The translations under genes were made by a program, and so were the position numbers. DNA of 64,000 nucleotides, from NCBI GenBank assembly GCA_034508935.3, contig CM067447.1, positions 36,872,348 to 36,936,347 of the forward strand, read 5' to 3'. The notes under the pieces were generated by a model. The model searched no databases, had not been told where the DNA came from, and saw only the letters and a list, made by a program, of their open reading frames with translations. Positions 1 to 44,439 of this stretch are shown in pieces. Positions within the stretch are counted from its first letter, which is position 1. Every line of letters begins with the position of its first letter. Source of the DNA: Berghia stephanieae (Eukaryota > Mollusca > Gastropoda > Nudibranchia > Aeolidiidae).

Positions 1-774
1 ATAAAATGTTCTTTGATTAAGATATTGAAACGCACAAAGCAAATTTACAAATATGGGGAATATAAAGTTAACAAATTTTAAGTAATATTATTGCAATATC
101 CATATACAACTTTGTCTCTACATATTCATTTATACTAATATTTGAAGCAAAAAAGAGCCAAATCCAGCGCTTTTCTTACCATAATGTTTCAATTATTTCT
201 TTGATCACTAAAATCATTTCTTGAATTTGAAGATTAAGAACGGTCTATAAATTTTTCTTCTTATGTTTTTTTTTTTTGGGGGGAAATTTTAAAATTTGTA
301 TATCGATTAATTTTTGGCCCCTAACATGTCTAAAATTATTAAATCTGGGACTTTAAGAGAATCTTAGATTTAAGTTGTTTTTTTTAATGGGGGTAAGATG
401 TAATCGATTGATGAAGTAAGAGTTTTCCTGCCAGAATGTGAAAAGGGGTTTTGTCAGCAGTGAACAATAGACTTGAATTGTTATTGTTTAGTTATGGAAA
501 TGGTTTCATGGCATGATGTTCCACATTTGTTGTATGATTATTTATTGATATTTTATGAAATAAACATTATTGATTTGTATTTGTATAGATTGGTGATGGA
601 CGATTAAACTTTCTTTCTTTTTAATGGATATTTCATACACCCAAATAAATCTTAGTGGCTTACTGATTGAAACAAAAGCTTAAAACAATGATAGTATTTT
701 GAAAATGTATGAATGATCTCTCAAAAATGTGTATCATATCCTAATCATCTTATTATCTTTTGCTTCCATTTTAG
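1..774. other. Intron (left edge), no other feature seen
   Basis: AT-rich sequence ending in a pyrimidine-rich acceptor (cttccattttag). No coding frame, tRNA-like head or transposon end was recognised. The upstream Sema-encoding exons are not visible here. Confidence 0.6.
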
Positions 775-32144
<31,370 letters not shown>

Positions 32145-32760
32145 ATCTATTTTATTTTTTAAACATGCAATCGACCTTACATGAAAAATACATTTTTTTT
32201 TTCTTACAGGTTTGAAATGTTTTATGCCAAAACAATATGTAAAATGAGCGATTCTGTTTTCCAACCAAATATGCTATTCAAATAGAAAAATAACAGAGGT
32301 TCACTTTTTTGTAGGTTGCTTTGTTTGAACGCCATATAATCCCTAAAACCCCTATGGACCTCAAACCTAGCGATATGCTAAATTCCTCACTTGCCACTAT
32401 TCATAAAGAGAAATATAAATGGACAAAAGTAACAAATCTCAAAAGTAAAGCAGTAAAATAGTCATAAACATCCCAATCACACCGATTTTGAAGGAAAGGC
32501 AACAAGGCATGGGGAAATCGTAGTTAACACAGTTTGCTAAATGGAAAGAATAATTTGTCATTATAGAAGCTGATGCTAACATTTGCACATCATGCTTTTT
32601 GATGAATTAGAAAACAATATAAGTATGTCTGACAGAATTTTTCTAAAGGCAATGATGCACTCTGCAGTTAATAAATATGTTATATGTTATGTTATCTCTG
32701 AAAAAGTCTATCTAAGTCAAGTATTTGTGATGAGGCAGGTGGAATTCACCTTTAAGCAGG
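32145..32760 (+). other. Likely 3' UTR of the receptor gene
   Basis: AT-rich sequence after the stop codon with no other feature. The nearest AATAAA is at 33125-33130, inside a diverged SINE-like copy, so the poly(A) site cannot be fixed. Confidence 0.4.
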
Positions 32761-32764
32761 GGAA

Positions 32765-33295
32765 CATTGGAACCTCCATCACCACCCTCCCTCCGGGCAC
32801 ATGAAGTCTTCATCGCTCTCTCTTCTCCCCTAAATCATTTGTCCTTTCCATGAGGCTTTGTTTCCTTGTACTGTAATTGGACCATCTGGTTTTGCCTGGA
32901 TCCTGTCTTGAGTATTTTTCTGAGAGGGAAACAGTCAGATGGATTCATCTTTTTTCCCTTGTAAATAATCTCTCTATTATAGATTTTTGTCCTGGAATGC
33001 TATTTAATGCTTATTCTGTAACCACTTGAGTGTATTCCTTTTGGCAGGGATCCTGTACCAGTGTCAGTGTATGACTTTTAAGTGGTTTTAGACTTAACTT
33101 GGTAATTTTAAGTGTTGTAGACTAAATAAAGGATATAATGCTCTTGGATCCATACATGATCTCTGTTGAAATCATCTCCTCTATCTTAATTGTTTACATA
33201 AATGCTTTACAGCTTGATCTAAATCTTTTGACTGTTTTCTTTTTTCTGGCGCTTAAATGACTGATAGTGTTGCAAGCACCACAGCTCAAATCAAT
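32765..33295 (+). mobile_element. SINE-like ~520-bp family, diverged copy
   Basis: Family landmarks in order: gagagggaaacagtcagat, cttgtaaataatctctctat, tgctcttggatcc, ttttctggcgcttaaatgac and gttgcaagcacc. More diverged than the copies at 24717 and 30657. Confidence 0.7.
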
Positions 33296-33419
33296 GTGTG
33301 ATTCCTATTTATGCCTTTGTAATTTGATTTTATATGATATATCATATTAATGAACCAATTTGTGGTGGATGAACTCTCATTAAGATAGGAGAATGTTATT
33401 GTTCCTAAACTGATGTAAT

Positions 33420-33890
33420 CTACATCGGTCCCCATCCTCCCTTATTTCTTCTACTGCCCTACACTATATTGTTTGCCCTTTTCATCTCGAGTTGTGTACT
33501 TGTCTGGAATGAATCCACCTTCGTATAATATTTTGCCGAGAGGAAAACAATCAAATCCTATCTTTTAAATCATCTCTCCATAATATAATTTGCCATTATT
33601 TAGTTCTTAAATATAATGATTTTTAAATTGACTATTTGAGTACTTTATTGGCAGAAATCAAGTAGTATTGTCATGGACTCATAGGTGGGTGGTTTTGGAC
33701 AAGACACAAAAATATATTGCCCTTATATTTTATGCTGAACTCTGTTGAAATTGTCCCTCTAAACTAACTTTATTTGTCAGTGTTTGTTAGTTTTGTCTAA
33801 ATCATTTGACTATTCTACCCTATACTTTTCTTACTGGTGTTAAATTGACCTAAAGTGTTGAAAGCGCTGTAAAGCCCATAAAAACAAACA
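33420..33890 (+). mobile_element. SINE-like ~520-bp family, old diverged copy
   Basis: Landmarks: gagaggaaaacaatcaaat, aaatcatctctccataat, gcccttatattttatgctg and a tail ttgaaagcgctgtaaagccc plus A-rich end. It follows the preceding copy in the same orientation. Confidence 0.65.
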
Positions 33891-34763
33891 ATGAACCATC
33901 GTAAATGTATTAATGTTCTGATATGATTGAAAGTCGTGTAATTTGTGTAATGAGGTCTGCTCGCAAGAAATAGATCTGTTCAGTTTAATCTAACTATTAA
34001 TAACAATTGTTTAGGAATTTCTATAACCAAACTTTAGACATAATGCTAGCTTATATTTCTCTACTCTAATACTCAATTTCATTATCATTTGAAAATCATA
34101 GTTTATATTCTAGAACATGATTTTTGTAGTCACGTTGATAGGTGACAAATGACCTCACAATTAATTAAACATGGGCGATCCCTCATTTTACTGCCTTATT
34201 CGGGACCAGTGATTGGAAGCCTGATAGAGTTGATGATTTCTTGAGGTAGAATGAACTGTTTCAATGGAATTGTGTATGGTATTTGAATCTGTAATGTAAT
34301 TTCTGTATTGATAATTATGATTTTTGTCAGATATTGAAATAACTTGACCCTTGCCACTTGTAAACAAATTTGATGGTGCTCTCCAATTTCTCAATGTCAT
34401 TTCAATCCGTCTATAACCATTTCTATATATGATCTTTATCAGTTATATCTCTTGATTTATAGTGTATATTTATCTATTTGTGAAATCCACTTCTCTTCAT
34501 GTTACTTAATTACTTATTTCATTAAATCTTTTTTGTTTTTTGTTTTTGGAATATTAAGATCTGTGTACAAAATTTGTAATTAACTTCATCTTTGTTGAAT
34601 AACATGTTTGAAAACTCAATGTAAAATTTAGTTAGATAATTTTAAGCAATCCTCAATTGGTATTGGTCAATGTTCTCCATTGCTGTGCTGCTAAATCAAT
34701 CATTGTGCTGTTATGAGCCTGTTGCTGGAAAAACACGCCAATACTCACTGGGTGGGTCTTCTG

Positions 34764-35292
34764 ATCTCCAATGATGGCAGTGAGGTCACTTGCCGTGTCT
34801 TCTATCCCCCAAATCTATTATTCCTTTTCATGTTTCTCTCTGCCTTTGTCCTGGGATGAGATTACACGTTTGTTTTGGGGTTTTTTTTGTTTTGTTTTTT
34901 TTTTTTCTAGTCCTGGCAAGGATCCTAAGCTGAGAGGTGTACAGAGAAATGTAAAATACCGTTTTTTGGAAAGATTTTTTTCCCATGTAAATCATCTCTC
35001 TGTTAGGTGCTATTTTTGTTTTTAGTTTTGAATATATACTTAGTAAACATTTAAGTGTATCCTTCACATATCGGGATCCTTTGCTTGTGGATGAGACTTT
35101 TAGGTAATGTCAAAATGGGCACATCAATGGATTGCTCATGGAATCTTTAGTTCTCTTATTCAACCAGCCCCCTTTGTGGTGCTTTTAACTTCAGATTTAC
35201 AACTTACCCCCTACCATTTGCCTTTTTACATGTGCTGAAATGACCTAATTGTGTTACAAATGCTGTAAAACCCTTAAAAACAAAAACAAACA
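34764..35292 (+). mobile_element. SINE-like ~520-bp family copy
   Basis: It starts near tactcactgggtgggtcttc and ends tgctgtaaaacccttaaaaa with an A-rich tail. A second tail-like fragment follows at 35330-35410. Not enough similarity was seen at the flanks to claim a target duplication. Confidence 0.75.
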
Positions 35293-35639
35293 AATCGTAA
35301 TTGAAGTAAATCAAGAACCAGTGGTCTTACTTTTTCTTTCATACTTTTACTTCAGATCTTCAACTTTCTCCTATCATCTTCCGTTTTACTGACGCTGAAA
35401 TGACCTGCTAAACACATCACTCATTAATTTTTCCATATCGATCTTATACATACTAATACTGTTTCAATACAATCTGGCCCATTTTTTACATAAATATTCC
35501 TTGATTTTTTACACTGATTTATTTTCATGTTATAATTTGAACGCCTTTCGGCGATGCCATATGCACAGAATAATTTTTATTTTTTTATTTTTATTTTTTT
35601 AGAATTTTTACTATTTATTTATTTCTGGCGTGTATAGAC

Positions 35640-35672
35640 AACATCTAATATTCTTGAAATGACATGCATATT

Positions 35673-35719
<47 letters not shown>

Positions 35720-35730
35720 TATTATTACTA

Positions 35731-35805
<75 letters not shown>

Positions 35806-35868
35806 TATTATCGTTATTATTAATATTATGATTATTATCATCAATATTATTATTATTATTATTATAGT
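35640..35868. repeat. ATC/ATT compound microsatellite
   Basis: About 19 atc units followed by a long att run with interruptions; no coding content. Confidence 0.9.
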
Positions 35869-36024
35869 ATTTTTATTTATACTGTACATCACATTTTTAT
35901 GAGCAATCTACAAAATGATAACTTAGCTATATTTTTATGACATATTTATGTAAGTTTTATAGTTTGCATTTATGTGATGATCACAGCATATGTCCTGTAC
36001 TGTTTTACCATTAAATTTTGGTGA

Positions 36025-36205
36025 CTAGAGAGAGAGAGAGAGATGGTGAGAGAAAGAGAGAGAGAGAGAGAGAGGGGGGGGGGGGTAGCAGACAGACAAA
36101 CAGAGAAAGAGAAGGAGAGGGGGTAAGACTTGATAAGAGACAAACACAGGGAGATAAACAGAGATTGAGAAAGAGAGAGACAGAGAGGTTGAGACAGAAA
36201 GATGT
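36025..36205. repeat. GA-rich low-complexity tract
   Basis: Runs of gaga with a G10 stretch and further gaga-rich sequence. Open frames on both strands are compositional artefacts. Confidence 0.85.
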
Positions 36206-36259
36206 ATAAGTGTTCTCTAGATATGGTAAATCTACTACACATTACTTACTACTCGAAAT

Positions 36260-37045
36260 AGTGATCTAGCAAAATGCTTTTATATGAATGTGAATAATAT
36301 ATGGTCTACACATGTACATGATGTTATTTTAATACAGGTTTCTTGATGTTCGGCAATATTTATAGTGGTTATATTATATAAATTGTGCCCACATCTGTTC
36401 CTAACCAATTTTCTTACGTTATTCTATGCATTATTTGACCCAAGAGCAGTGTAAGCATGTTGAGTCTCGAATTGAGCAATAATTCTGTTACAGGTTTGCT
36501 TTGACATATAAGAAAAATGGTGGAGTTTTGAAACAAGTGCACGGCACATCATGCCAATGTCAATGTAATTAACAAAGTATTTACTTGTGAACAATCAACA
36601 ATGCTGTACTTTGAGTGAAATAACACAAACTTTGCTGTTTCATACAACTGCAGAGTTCATACGCTGAGGCAACGTGGTACTCTCTGCAACCATCTTCCTA
36701 ATGAGATAAAATAGTTTTGCCTGGATTTTTTCCCTGCCCAGTTTGAAAAAAAAAGATGACAGTGACCATATCCTGTGAAGTGTATTCTTGGAAAAACATT
36801 TGGGTATAATTTGATTTATAGATGAACTGTAGTACTCAAAGGCTGATAGAAGATCACGGCTTATGGATGCCATCATGTCACTGTTGTCTTGCATTTTTTA
36901 TGAGATCTCTCTGTCTTATGTTTATATGTTAATCTATATTAAGTATCATTAATGATGTGTGGTTAGTGATAATACAAATGTATTTTCAATGTTGGTAAAG
37001 ATCCAGGCTAATTGATTATTTTTGTCTAGGACTAAGTACATAGGT
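36260..37045. other. Intergenic, nothing recognised
   Basis: AT-rich sequence without coding signature, tRNA-like heads or transposon termini. Confidence 0.5.
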
Positions 37046-37054
37046 GCATTACTT

Positions 37055-37345
37055 TCCCTGGTTGGGGTCTTTTGACCTCCCATGGTGGGCCGAGAGATCA
37101 CTTTTGCTGTGTCACTTTTGTCTTACTTTTTCTTGAGTGCCTTTAACTGTTTATCTATAAGTTTTTGACTGTCTGATTTTCTTCCTGTTTACAGCGCTGT
37201 AAAACCCTTAAAAACAACCAAACATTTCTTTCATCATCTATTCCTGTTCTCCTTTTTATCTCAATCTATCATCTTTCTTTTCCTGGTGCCTAAATGACCC
37301 ACATGTGTTGCCAGAGCTGTTAAGCCTCTAAAATACAAACAACTA
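37055..37345 (+). mobile_element. Two fragments of the SINE-like ~520-bp family
   Basis: The first (37055-37222) joins the family 5' end (gttggggtcttttgacctcc) to its 3' end (cagcgctgtaaaacccttaa), so the centre is deleted. The second (37235-37345) is a 3' fragment ending gttgccagagctgttaagcc. Confidence 0.7.
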
Positions 37346-37349
37346 ATTG

Positions 37350-39460
37350 AGGAGGTGACGTTCAAACCTGCTGGATCACATCCACAAACAAAATGAATTA
37401 ACACTCTCTAGTCATCTTTTGGACACCTTAACCCTTTCTTGCCTAATGTGACTTGACAGTGTGTGACTGCACTTATTTACTTTTGCGGATGCCAATTGGT
37501 GACTGGATACGACATTGTACTCAATGCCTAATGCCACGGCCCATTGTGTCTTGTTTACTATAGATAATTTTAAAACGGACATAACATGGGAAATCTCTTT
37601 TACAGAGGAGTTTCACTTAGTGAAAACGCAAAATTTTATATCTGCTTTCTTTCCTTTATTATCAACGCAAGAAAATTAAATATTTGACTACCTACTTCAA
37701 AGACCACTTTTAGTCACCCCTTTGCACTATCCATCTTCAAGATGTCCAATGCTATCACAAATTCTATGAGAGTGTAAAACAATTAATATAGTGACATCAC
37801 TCTGAAATAAGAAACGAAAATTTGTTGCTTTTCATGTTTAAATTCATTTTTATTGATGAATAATTAAATGAAAACCCACTAAAACAATACATTTAAAAAT
37901 TGTATTCATTTCTACATATCAATATCAAGAATATTTTTTTTACATTGAAGTATTAGCTATGACATATCAAAATGTTTGTAAATATCAGTATCTTTGCAAA
38001 GAGTTTATTTCTCTTTGTTACATAATAATTGATACAAAAATGTAGTTTTTTCTGAATGAAAAAATGCGACTTAGCAGGTTTTGAAGTCACTTCCTGATTG
38101 AAACACACCGTCTATCATAGATGTCTGTTTTGATTACAATCTGTTCTTACGTTGTGGAGTAATATGTGGAAATGATTTAGAAAACTCTTGAAACTATGCA
38201 CCAAGCTGAGCTTGCCATGCTGCAAGTGATACAAGATTCTGTTTGACCATTGCTTACGGGCTAAAATATGCAAGAAAGTGCATTAATTTACAATTATAAT
38301 TATAATGTGCAATCTCCAATGTATGTATTATTGATATTGAATATTGGTGTTGATTGTTTGGAGAGAGTCGACATGCCACAAAGCATTGTTTGCTTTTTAA
38401 TTTTTTTATTGAAGAATGGAGCTTGACTTCAGACTATGAGTACTATATTATTATAAATGTATAGAACTACTGGTAATCGATATGTTGGAGCTTTTTAAAC
38501 ATTACTATTCCTGAAAGAGTTTGAGTAGATCTTTATTTTTTTAAGAACTAGAATCAGAATTAATTATCCTTTGAATGGTTTTGACCTGTTTACTAGTATA
38601 AAATATAACTTACTGAGTTCAATGCTAAAAATTTAGAATTCAGAACAAACTTGTGGTAAATTGTAATTTTTTTTTTTTTTTCGATGTGTTTTGTTTGTTG
38701 TCTTTTTGTTTTGTTCGTTTGTTGTTTTTTTTGTGGTGTTTTTTTTTGGGGGGGAGGGGAGTCTTCATGTTTGTTATTTTGTTTTTCCTCTTTAAAATTT
38801 TTAATCAAGTTCAGTTAATTAAAATCGGAAGATGGAATGAGAAGCTAAGACTGTAGGCAATTATTTGGGGTTTTTTTTTTAACTGTCAAATCTTATTTAT
38901 AATGTGAGGGAATAATTGCATTTAATTCTGATTGATTAAATATTAATGAAGTCGACAATTATGCATATAGTTGTGTTTTATTCTTCATCATCACAGCAGT
39001 TGGTATTACAAATAAAAATGTGAATTATAAACCGTAAGAACATCGTTACTCTTTTTGTTTTTGTACTCAGACTACCGAATTCTTCATAGAGGACTTGTGG
39101 TCAGCGCAGCAGCCGAGTGGCAGACAGGCTGGTGACAACCTAACAGCTTTTTGACTCTGTTGTGTTACCATTGCCCACCCATCTCCCACCCCCAGGGTCT
39201 GACTCGTGGCAAATTGAGGAAAATGGAAACATAATGTGTACGATTTATGAAACATCTCTGAATAAAACATTGTTTAATTTTTTAACACATAAAAGCATAT
39301 AACCCTCAACATATTTTGTATACAGTCCCCTCAACTGGGTCATTGCACCTGTATACTCACAAAGAGGAAAAAACACTTGTTATACCTATCTCCCTCAACT
39401 GGATACATTGCACCCGTATACTCTGACATAACATAGAGAAATCCTGGAGATATCGATAAT
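37350..39460. other. Intergenic, nothing recognised
   Basis: AT-rich DNA with a T/G low-complexity stretch at 38668-38760. A TTAACCCTTTC sequence at about 37428 resembles a piggyBac-type end, but no partner was found. Confidence 0.45.
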
Positions 39461-39463
39461 TTT

Positions 39464-39515
39464 AGGAGGTGCCATGGCCGATTGGTTGGTGCGTTGGACT
39501 CATATCATAAGCACA
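39464..39515 (+). mobile_element. tRNA-like SINE head fragment
   Basis: ggtgccatggccgattggtt followed by gtgcgttggactcat resembles the A-box half of a tRNA-derived SINE. No body follows. Confidence 0.4.
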
Positions 39516-39585
39516 ACTACTCCAACCACCACCACATCATTACCTTTCCTTCTACAACCACCACCACCACATCATTATTACCTGG

Positions 39586-40095
39586 ATGGGATTCCTGACC
39601 TCCCATAGTGGGCAGGGAGGTACATACTGTGTCTTCTATCCCCCAATATCTGTTTTCCAACATGCTTTCTGTCTTTGTCTTGGAATGAGATTACTTTGTT
39701 TTGTCCTGCCCTGTCCGGAGTCCTGGCTGGGAGGGAAACAATCAAATGTATAGTTGTTGTTTTGGGAGATGATATTTTTTTCCTTGTAAATCATCTCTCT
39801 GTTATGTATTATTATATCTGTTATTTTGAATGTATAAAGTAAGCATTTGAGTGTATTTGTTGGATTGAATTTTGTGCTTGGAGGTGATCTCAAACTAAGT
39901 ACATTGGTGGTATGCTCTTGGAATCTACATTTGATCCCTATTTGTTCCCAGTTCCCCTTTGTCTTACTTTCTCTTGGGTACTTTAATTGTAATTCTAGAA
40001 CTTTTTACTATCCCATTTTCTTCCTCTTTACTGGCGTTGATATAACCTAAATGTGTTGCAAGCGCCGTAAAATCCTTTTTAAAAAAACAAAACAA
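39586..40095 (+). mobile_element. SINE-like ~520-bp family copy
   Basis: It starts gatgggattcctgacctccc, carries all family landmarks, and ends aagcgccgtaaaatccttt with an A-rich tail. It sits within CCA/CAT-rich low-complexity sequence that obscures any target duplication. Confidence 0.8.
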
Positions 40096-40385
40096 AAACA
40101 TCTTCATCACAATACTACCACAACCACCTACATATCATCATCACGACAACAACCATCACTATTAGGTATTGGAGCTTTGCCTTATTTGAAATAAAGAGAC
40201 TTTGGGATGGTATTTGGCATTAGACACACATTGTATTTCGTGTTCCATATCAATGAAACAATTGTCATACGTTACATTCTCTCTTGATCAATCTGTACAA
40301 TTTTTGCTCCAGTGTTCATGTTTTTATTTTTGTTCATTCTGAGATTTGAGTTTTCTTTTCCGAGGTATGGAAATCTTTTGATGGG

Positions 40386-40462
<77 letters not shown>
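40386..40462. repeat. (TAA)n microsatellite: LINE 3' tail
   Basis: A taa repeat on the + strand is the (ATT)n 3' tail of the minus-strand LINE. Confidence 0.8.
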
Positions 40463-40464
<2 letters not shown>

Positions 40465-40679
40465 TCATTTATATAGCGCTTCACTCCGTTGACACAGGCT
40501 CTAAGCGCTTTACGGTGATATAAAACAAACCATATTACAGTAAGACAAGTGTAGATGGAAAAGTGATAAGAATTCAATTTAACGATAACAAAACATGACA
40601 ATAGTATAGCACCATTTGACGTAAAAAGATAAAACTTTAAGCGAGATTTGACAGTTGTCAACGAATCCAATCATCTAAC

Positions 40680-41621
40680 TGGGTAGGGTTCCTGACCTCC
40701 CATAGTGGACAGGGAGGTACTTGTAGTGTCTTCTATCCCCATGTATATGTTTTCCAATTGCTTTCTGTCTTTGTCTATGAGTGAGATTACTTTGATTTTT
40801 CCTGACCCAGGCCGGAGTCCTTGACTGGGAGGGAAACAGTTGAATGTATATAGTTTTGGGAGATGATATTATTTTGCTTGTAAATCATCTCTCTGTTATG
40901 CACTGTATTATTTTTGTTTTACATATAATTTGTAAACATTTGAGTGTTTTCCTCTTAGCGGGGACCTGTGCTTGTGTCTGGATGAGACATTTAAGTGATC
41001 TCAATCTAATTATATTGATGGTGTGCTCTTGGAATCTACATCTGTTCCCCTTTTGACCTAATTCCCCTTTGTCTTCCTTTTTCTTGGGTACTTTAATTGT
41101 CTGGTTGGGGATCCTGACCTCCTATAATGGGCAGGGAGGTAGGTACATGCTGTGTCTTCTATCCCCCAACCCGTTTTCCAATTGTTTCCTGTCGTTGTCT
41201 TGGAATGAGATTACTTGGTTTTGTCCTTGCCCTGGCCGGAGTTCCTTGGCTGGGAGGGAAACAGTCGAATGTAAAGTTATAGTTTTGGGAGATGATATTT
41301 TTTTCCTTGTAAATCATCTCTCTGTTATCCATTGTACTATGTTTAGTTTACATATTATATTATATGATTTGTAAACATTTGAGTGTATTCCTCTTGGGAC
41401 CTGTGCTTGTGTCTGGATGAGACTTTTAGGTGATCTCAAACTAAGTACTTTGATGGTGTGCTCTTGGAATCTACATCTGTTCCCTATTTAAACCAATTCC
41501 TTTTTGTCTCACCTATTCTTTTGTGCTTTAATTGTAATTCTAGAACTTTTTACTATCCCATTTCCTTCCTTTTTACTGGCACTTAATGTGTTGCCGTAAA
41601 ACCTTTAAAAACAAAAACAAA
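40680..41621 (+). mobile_element. Dimer of the SINE-like ~520-bp family inserted in the LINE, 12-bp target duplication
   Basis: Two units run head to tail. The first (40680-41098) stops at tactttaattgt, and the second (41100-41621) starts ctggttggggatcctgacct and ends in an A-rich tail. caatcatctaac flanks the whole dimer (40668-40679 and 41622-41633), so both units arrived as one unit, or the second was added into the first. The LINE frame continues on both sides. Confidence 0.85.
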
Positions 41622-42830
41622 CAATCATCTAACATGTGATGGGAGAGAGTTCCAAAAATGTGGCGCCGAAAATTGAAAGGATTGCTCATCTATCTACTTT
41701 ACGCAAGGTCTTAGGTTTGACAAGGATTGATTGGTCATTGTTTGACCTCGTTTCTATTGGGGACATAGATGTTCAGAAGGTCGTTAATATAGGAGGGATT
41801 GTTAGTACTCAAGGATTTGTAGACAACAATACAAATCTTATAGGCAACTCTTTTCTCCAAAGGAGGCCAATGTAACTCGCGGAGTTACTGACCGGTATTT
41901 GTGTTTATGGTATACAATGAGTCTGGCTGCGTTATTTTTAACAACCTGAAGTTTACACATTTTGTCTTTAGCTAAATTCGCCCAGAGGGTGTTACAATTG
42001 TCCAATTTGGATAAAACAATGAAATTAATCAAAAGCTCTGCTATAAGATTTGGTATTAAATGACGAATTTTAAAATAAATTTTTTTCATTTTTATGTACA
42101 TGTTATCTAGATTGTATGGTGTTATCCACATGGCTTGTTATGGAAAGATCTTTATCAATTATGGCCCAGGGTTTTTTGCTTGATTAGAAAATTCGATCGT
42201 ACTTTTTCCGAGAGTAATAGCTGATTTATTTGCCTGTTTAGTGATACTCAGCCTTCCAAACATCAAGATCTCAGTTTTATTATCGTTTAGTTTTAACTTG
42301 TTTTGGTATATCCAATATTAAATCTCGTTAAAACAGCTCGAAAGTCGTTGTATTAAGGATTGTAAATTACTAAGGGGTACTGAATCATACATTTGCGTAT
42401 CATCTGCATAAAAATGATAACTCAGATTGAATCTGAATATCACACTAGAAATAGAAAGGGGCTGCCTATATAGAGTGAAAAGGACAGGGCCAAAAAGAGA
42501 GCTTTGTGGCATTCCAAAGCTTAGCAAAACTTGTTCTGACTGAATACCATTGACCACGACAGTCTACCGTCGATATCCTGTAAATATGATGTTAACCATT
42601 TAAGGGCCGAACGTATTTTCTAGTCTTCTTCATAAAGTGCCATGGTCAATGGTGTCAGAGGCAGCTAAAAGATCTAAGTCCTAACTCGTTGATTTTGTTA
42701 GCATGGCATTATATAACAAGTCATTAAAGATTTTAAGAAACACCGTACAGTACTCTGTGATGCTATTTGTAGGCTGACTGGAAAAGTTGGTCCAAACCGT
42801 TGTTCTTAAGATGAGATGATAATTGTTTAT

Positions 42831-42918
42831 TTTTTTTTTTTTTTTTTTTTGTTTGTTTTGTTTTGTTTTTTTTTTGTTTTGTTTTTTTTTTTTTTTTTTT
42901 TTGGGGGGGGGGGGGGGT
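42831..42918. repeat. Poly-T then poly-G tract
   Basis: T runs broken by single G bases, then a G run; low complexity at the 5' limit of the recognised LINE. Confidence 0.85.
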
Positions 42919-43143
42919 TGTGTGTGTTGATGGTAATGAATTGCATCTTCCACGTCCAAGTATGTAGATCATTACAGATGCCAAATTGTTTGCAGGATTT
43001 GATGGCTTCGAATCTGGAAAGAAAGTACGAGGTCTTTGCCTTACTTTATTGTTGTCTTCCAGGCGCGATGAATGGTAAGACCTGTTTTCAGTAGGATATC
43101 TATATCGTTGTTGAGTCACAAACCCAAAACATTTTTTATCCCG

Positions 43144-43193
43144 CAATACCACCACATACTACTACTATACTACTTACTTACTACTACTACTAT

Positions 43194-43263
<70 letters not shown>

Positions 43264-43266
43264 TAT
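43144..43266. repeat. (CTA)n microsatellite
   Basis: A cta/tac run with few interruptions. A fragment complementary to the SINE-like family tail (tgtttttaagggttttacga) lies shortly after at 43457-43477, on the minus strand. Confidence 0.85.
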
Positions 43267-43279
43267 GATATTATGTAAT

Positions 43280-44388
43280 TAGTTATATAGGCTCTCTGGT
43301 AGCCCATTGAGAAGTAAGGAATGTTTGACATAGGTACTATTTCGTTTCCAGGAAATAAAAAGTCAGGTTCTGATTGATTACCAGATTTGCTTCTACTACG
43401 AAATTTCGTAAAAACTACGAATGTTGAGCTCCAGTCTGATAACTATGATCACGATCTTGTATGTTTTTAAGGGTTTTACGACGTTTGCGACACTAGACAG
43501 ATTGCGCATCGGGGCGCTAACGGGGCCGATTAGAGATAGATGACGATTGGGATTGTTTGGAAGCTTTAACCCTTTGCCCACTTGTCATTATGATATCGGA
43601 AATGCTATCGCCGTCTACATCTACGACAGAATAGAAATGGAGGGTGGAGCCTACCATGATATAACATTTTATGGAGCCCTAATTTCATCATATCAGTTCT
43701 GTCCACTGACAGGTGGGTGGGTATCGCTTTCCAGAACTTATGTCCATATATGAAATCCTGAGTTTTTGACGAATCAACGATTGCTCTTTTGATAGCTCTC
43801 TTGTCAACATGAGACAGCTCAGCCCTTGATTTATGTACAGGCATCACAGGCGGTATATGTTGTGTAACTTCAAAGACCACGGTTGACCGAAAGCGATGAA
43901 TGGAAGCCCTACTGTGGCGTGGAGAACGAGGTCTTGTTTGTATTGTTACGTCACTATCTCAACGCTCGTGAATTCTTAGTAAGGCTGGATTCACAATCAA
44001 AACACGAAATCTGTGTTTTAAACTCTTGAATCAATCGAGTTACATCAGTGCGCTCGTCTCATTGAGAAATGAAAAAAACGATATATAAATCAAGAACATC
44101 GACTGGGAAATAAGGAAATTATCATAAAATTATAAAATTTGAGAAAGCTGTTTTCAAAATCAAATCTATTACACAAAAGGTTATTTCTCGACTGATTTTT
44201 ATGAGACAAAGACAATTTTTCTTCACTTTTCAAGCTGATTCCAACAATGAGGTTTTCAAATTTATCGCAATTAGATTATTTGTCATTATTATTTTTTAAA
44301 TACCCAATTGACTGCTCAGGAAATGAATACGTAATCCTTGGCGGCTGGCGAGTAGGTGTTAAATTTTGCGTATCCCTTTCCCACGCAG

Positions 44389-44390
<2 letters not shown>
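43280..44390. other. Intergenic, no assigned feature
   Basis: A minus-strand open frame at 43605-43880 (containing ELSHVDKRAIKRAIVDSSKT) has no recognised family and could be chance or part of an old element. tttaaccctttgcccacttg at 43566 resembles a piggyBac-type end without a partner. Confidence 0.35.

Positions 44391-44392
<2 letters not shown>

Positions 44393-44436
<44 letters not shown>
44393..44436. repeat. (CA)n microsatellite
   Basis: A pure ca run of about 44 bases just upstream of the copia fossil. Confidence 0.9.
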
Positions 44437-44438
<2 letters not shown>

Positions 44439-44439
44439 T

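Larger units (their letters stand above)
40386..42815 (-). mobile_element. LINE (CR1/L2/Jockey-like), RT and 3' end, split by a later insertion
   Basis: Minus-strand reading gives, in order: FQSAYK and FNDLLYNA (42700-42800); VVNG-type VNGIQSEQVLLSFGMPQSSL then FNLSYHFYADDTQMYDS, which holds the catalytic ADD; and KDKMCKLQVVKNNAARLIVY with the WPPLEKRVAYKI and NPSYINDLL segments at 41700-42010. LTTVKSRLKFYLF (about 40630-40670) then leads to a 3' end reading gcgctatataaatgatattt and (ATT)n. Several stops and frame changes show it is dead. The ORF is interrupted by the SINE-like dimer at 40680-41621. The 5' region and endonuclease are missing. Confidence 0.85.

Noticed and set aside
37428-37460. 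A piggyBac-type end (ttaaccctttcttgcc)
   Set aside because: No matching inverted end or transposase was found nearby; likely chance or a lone scrap.
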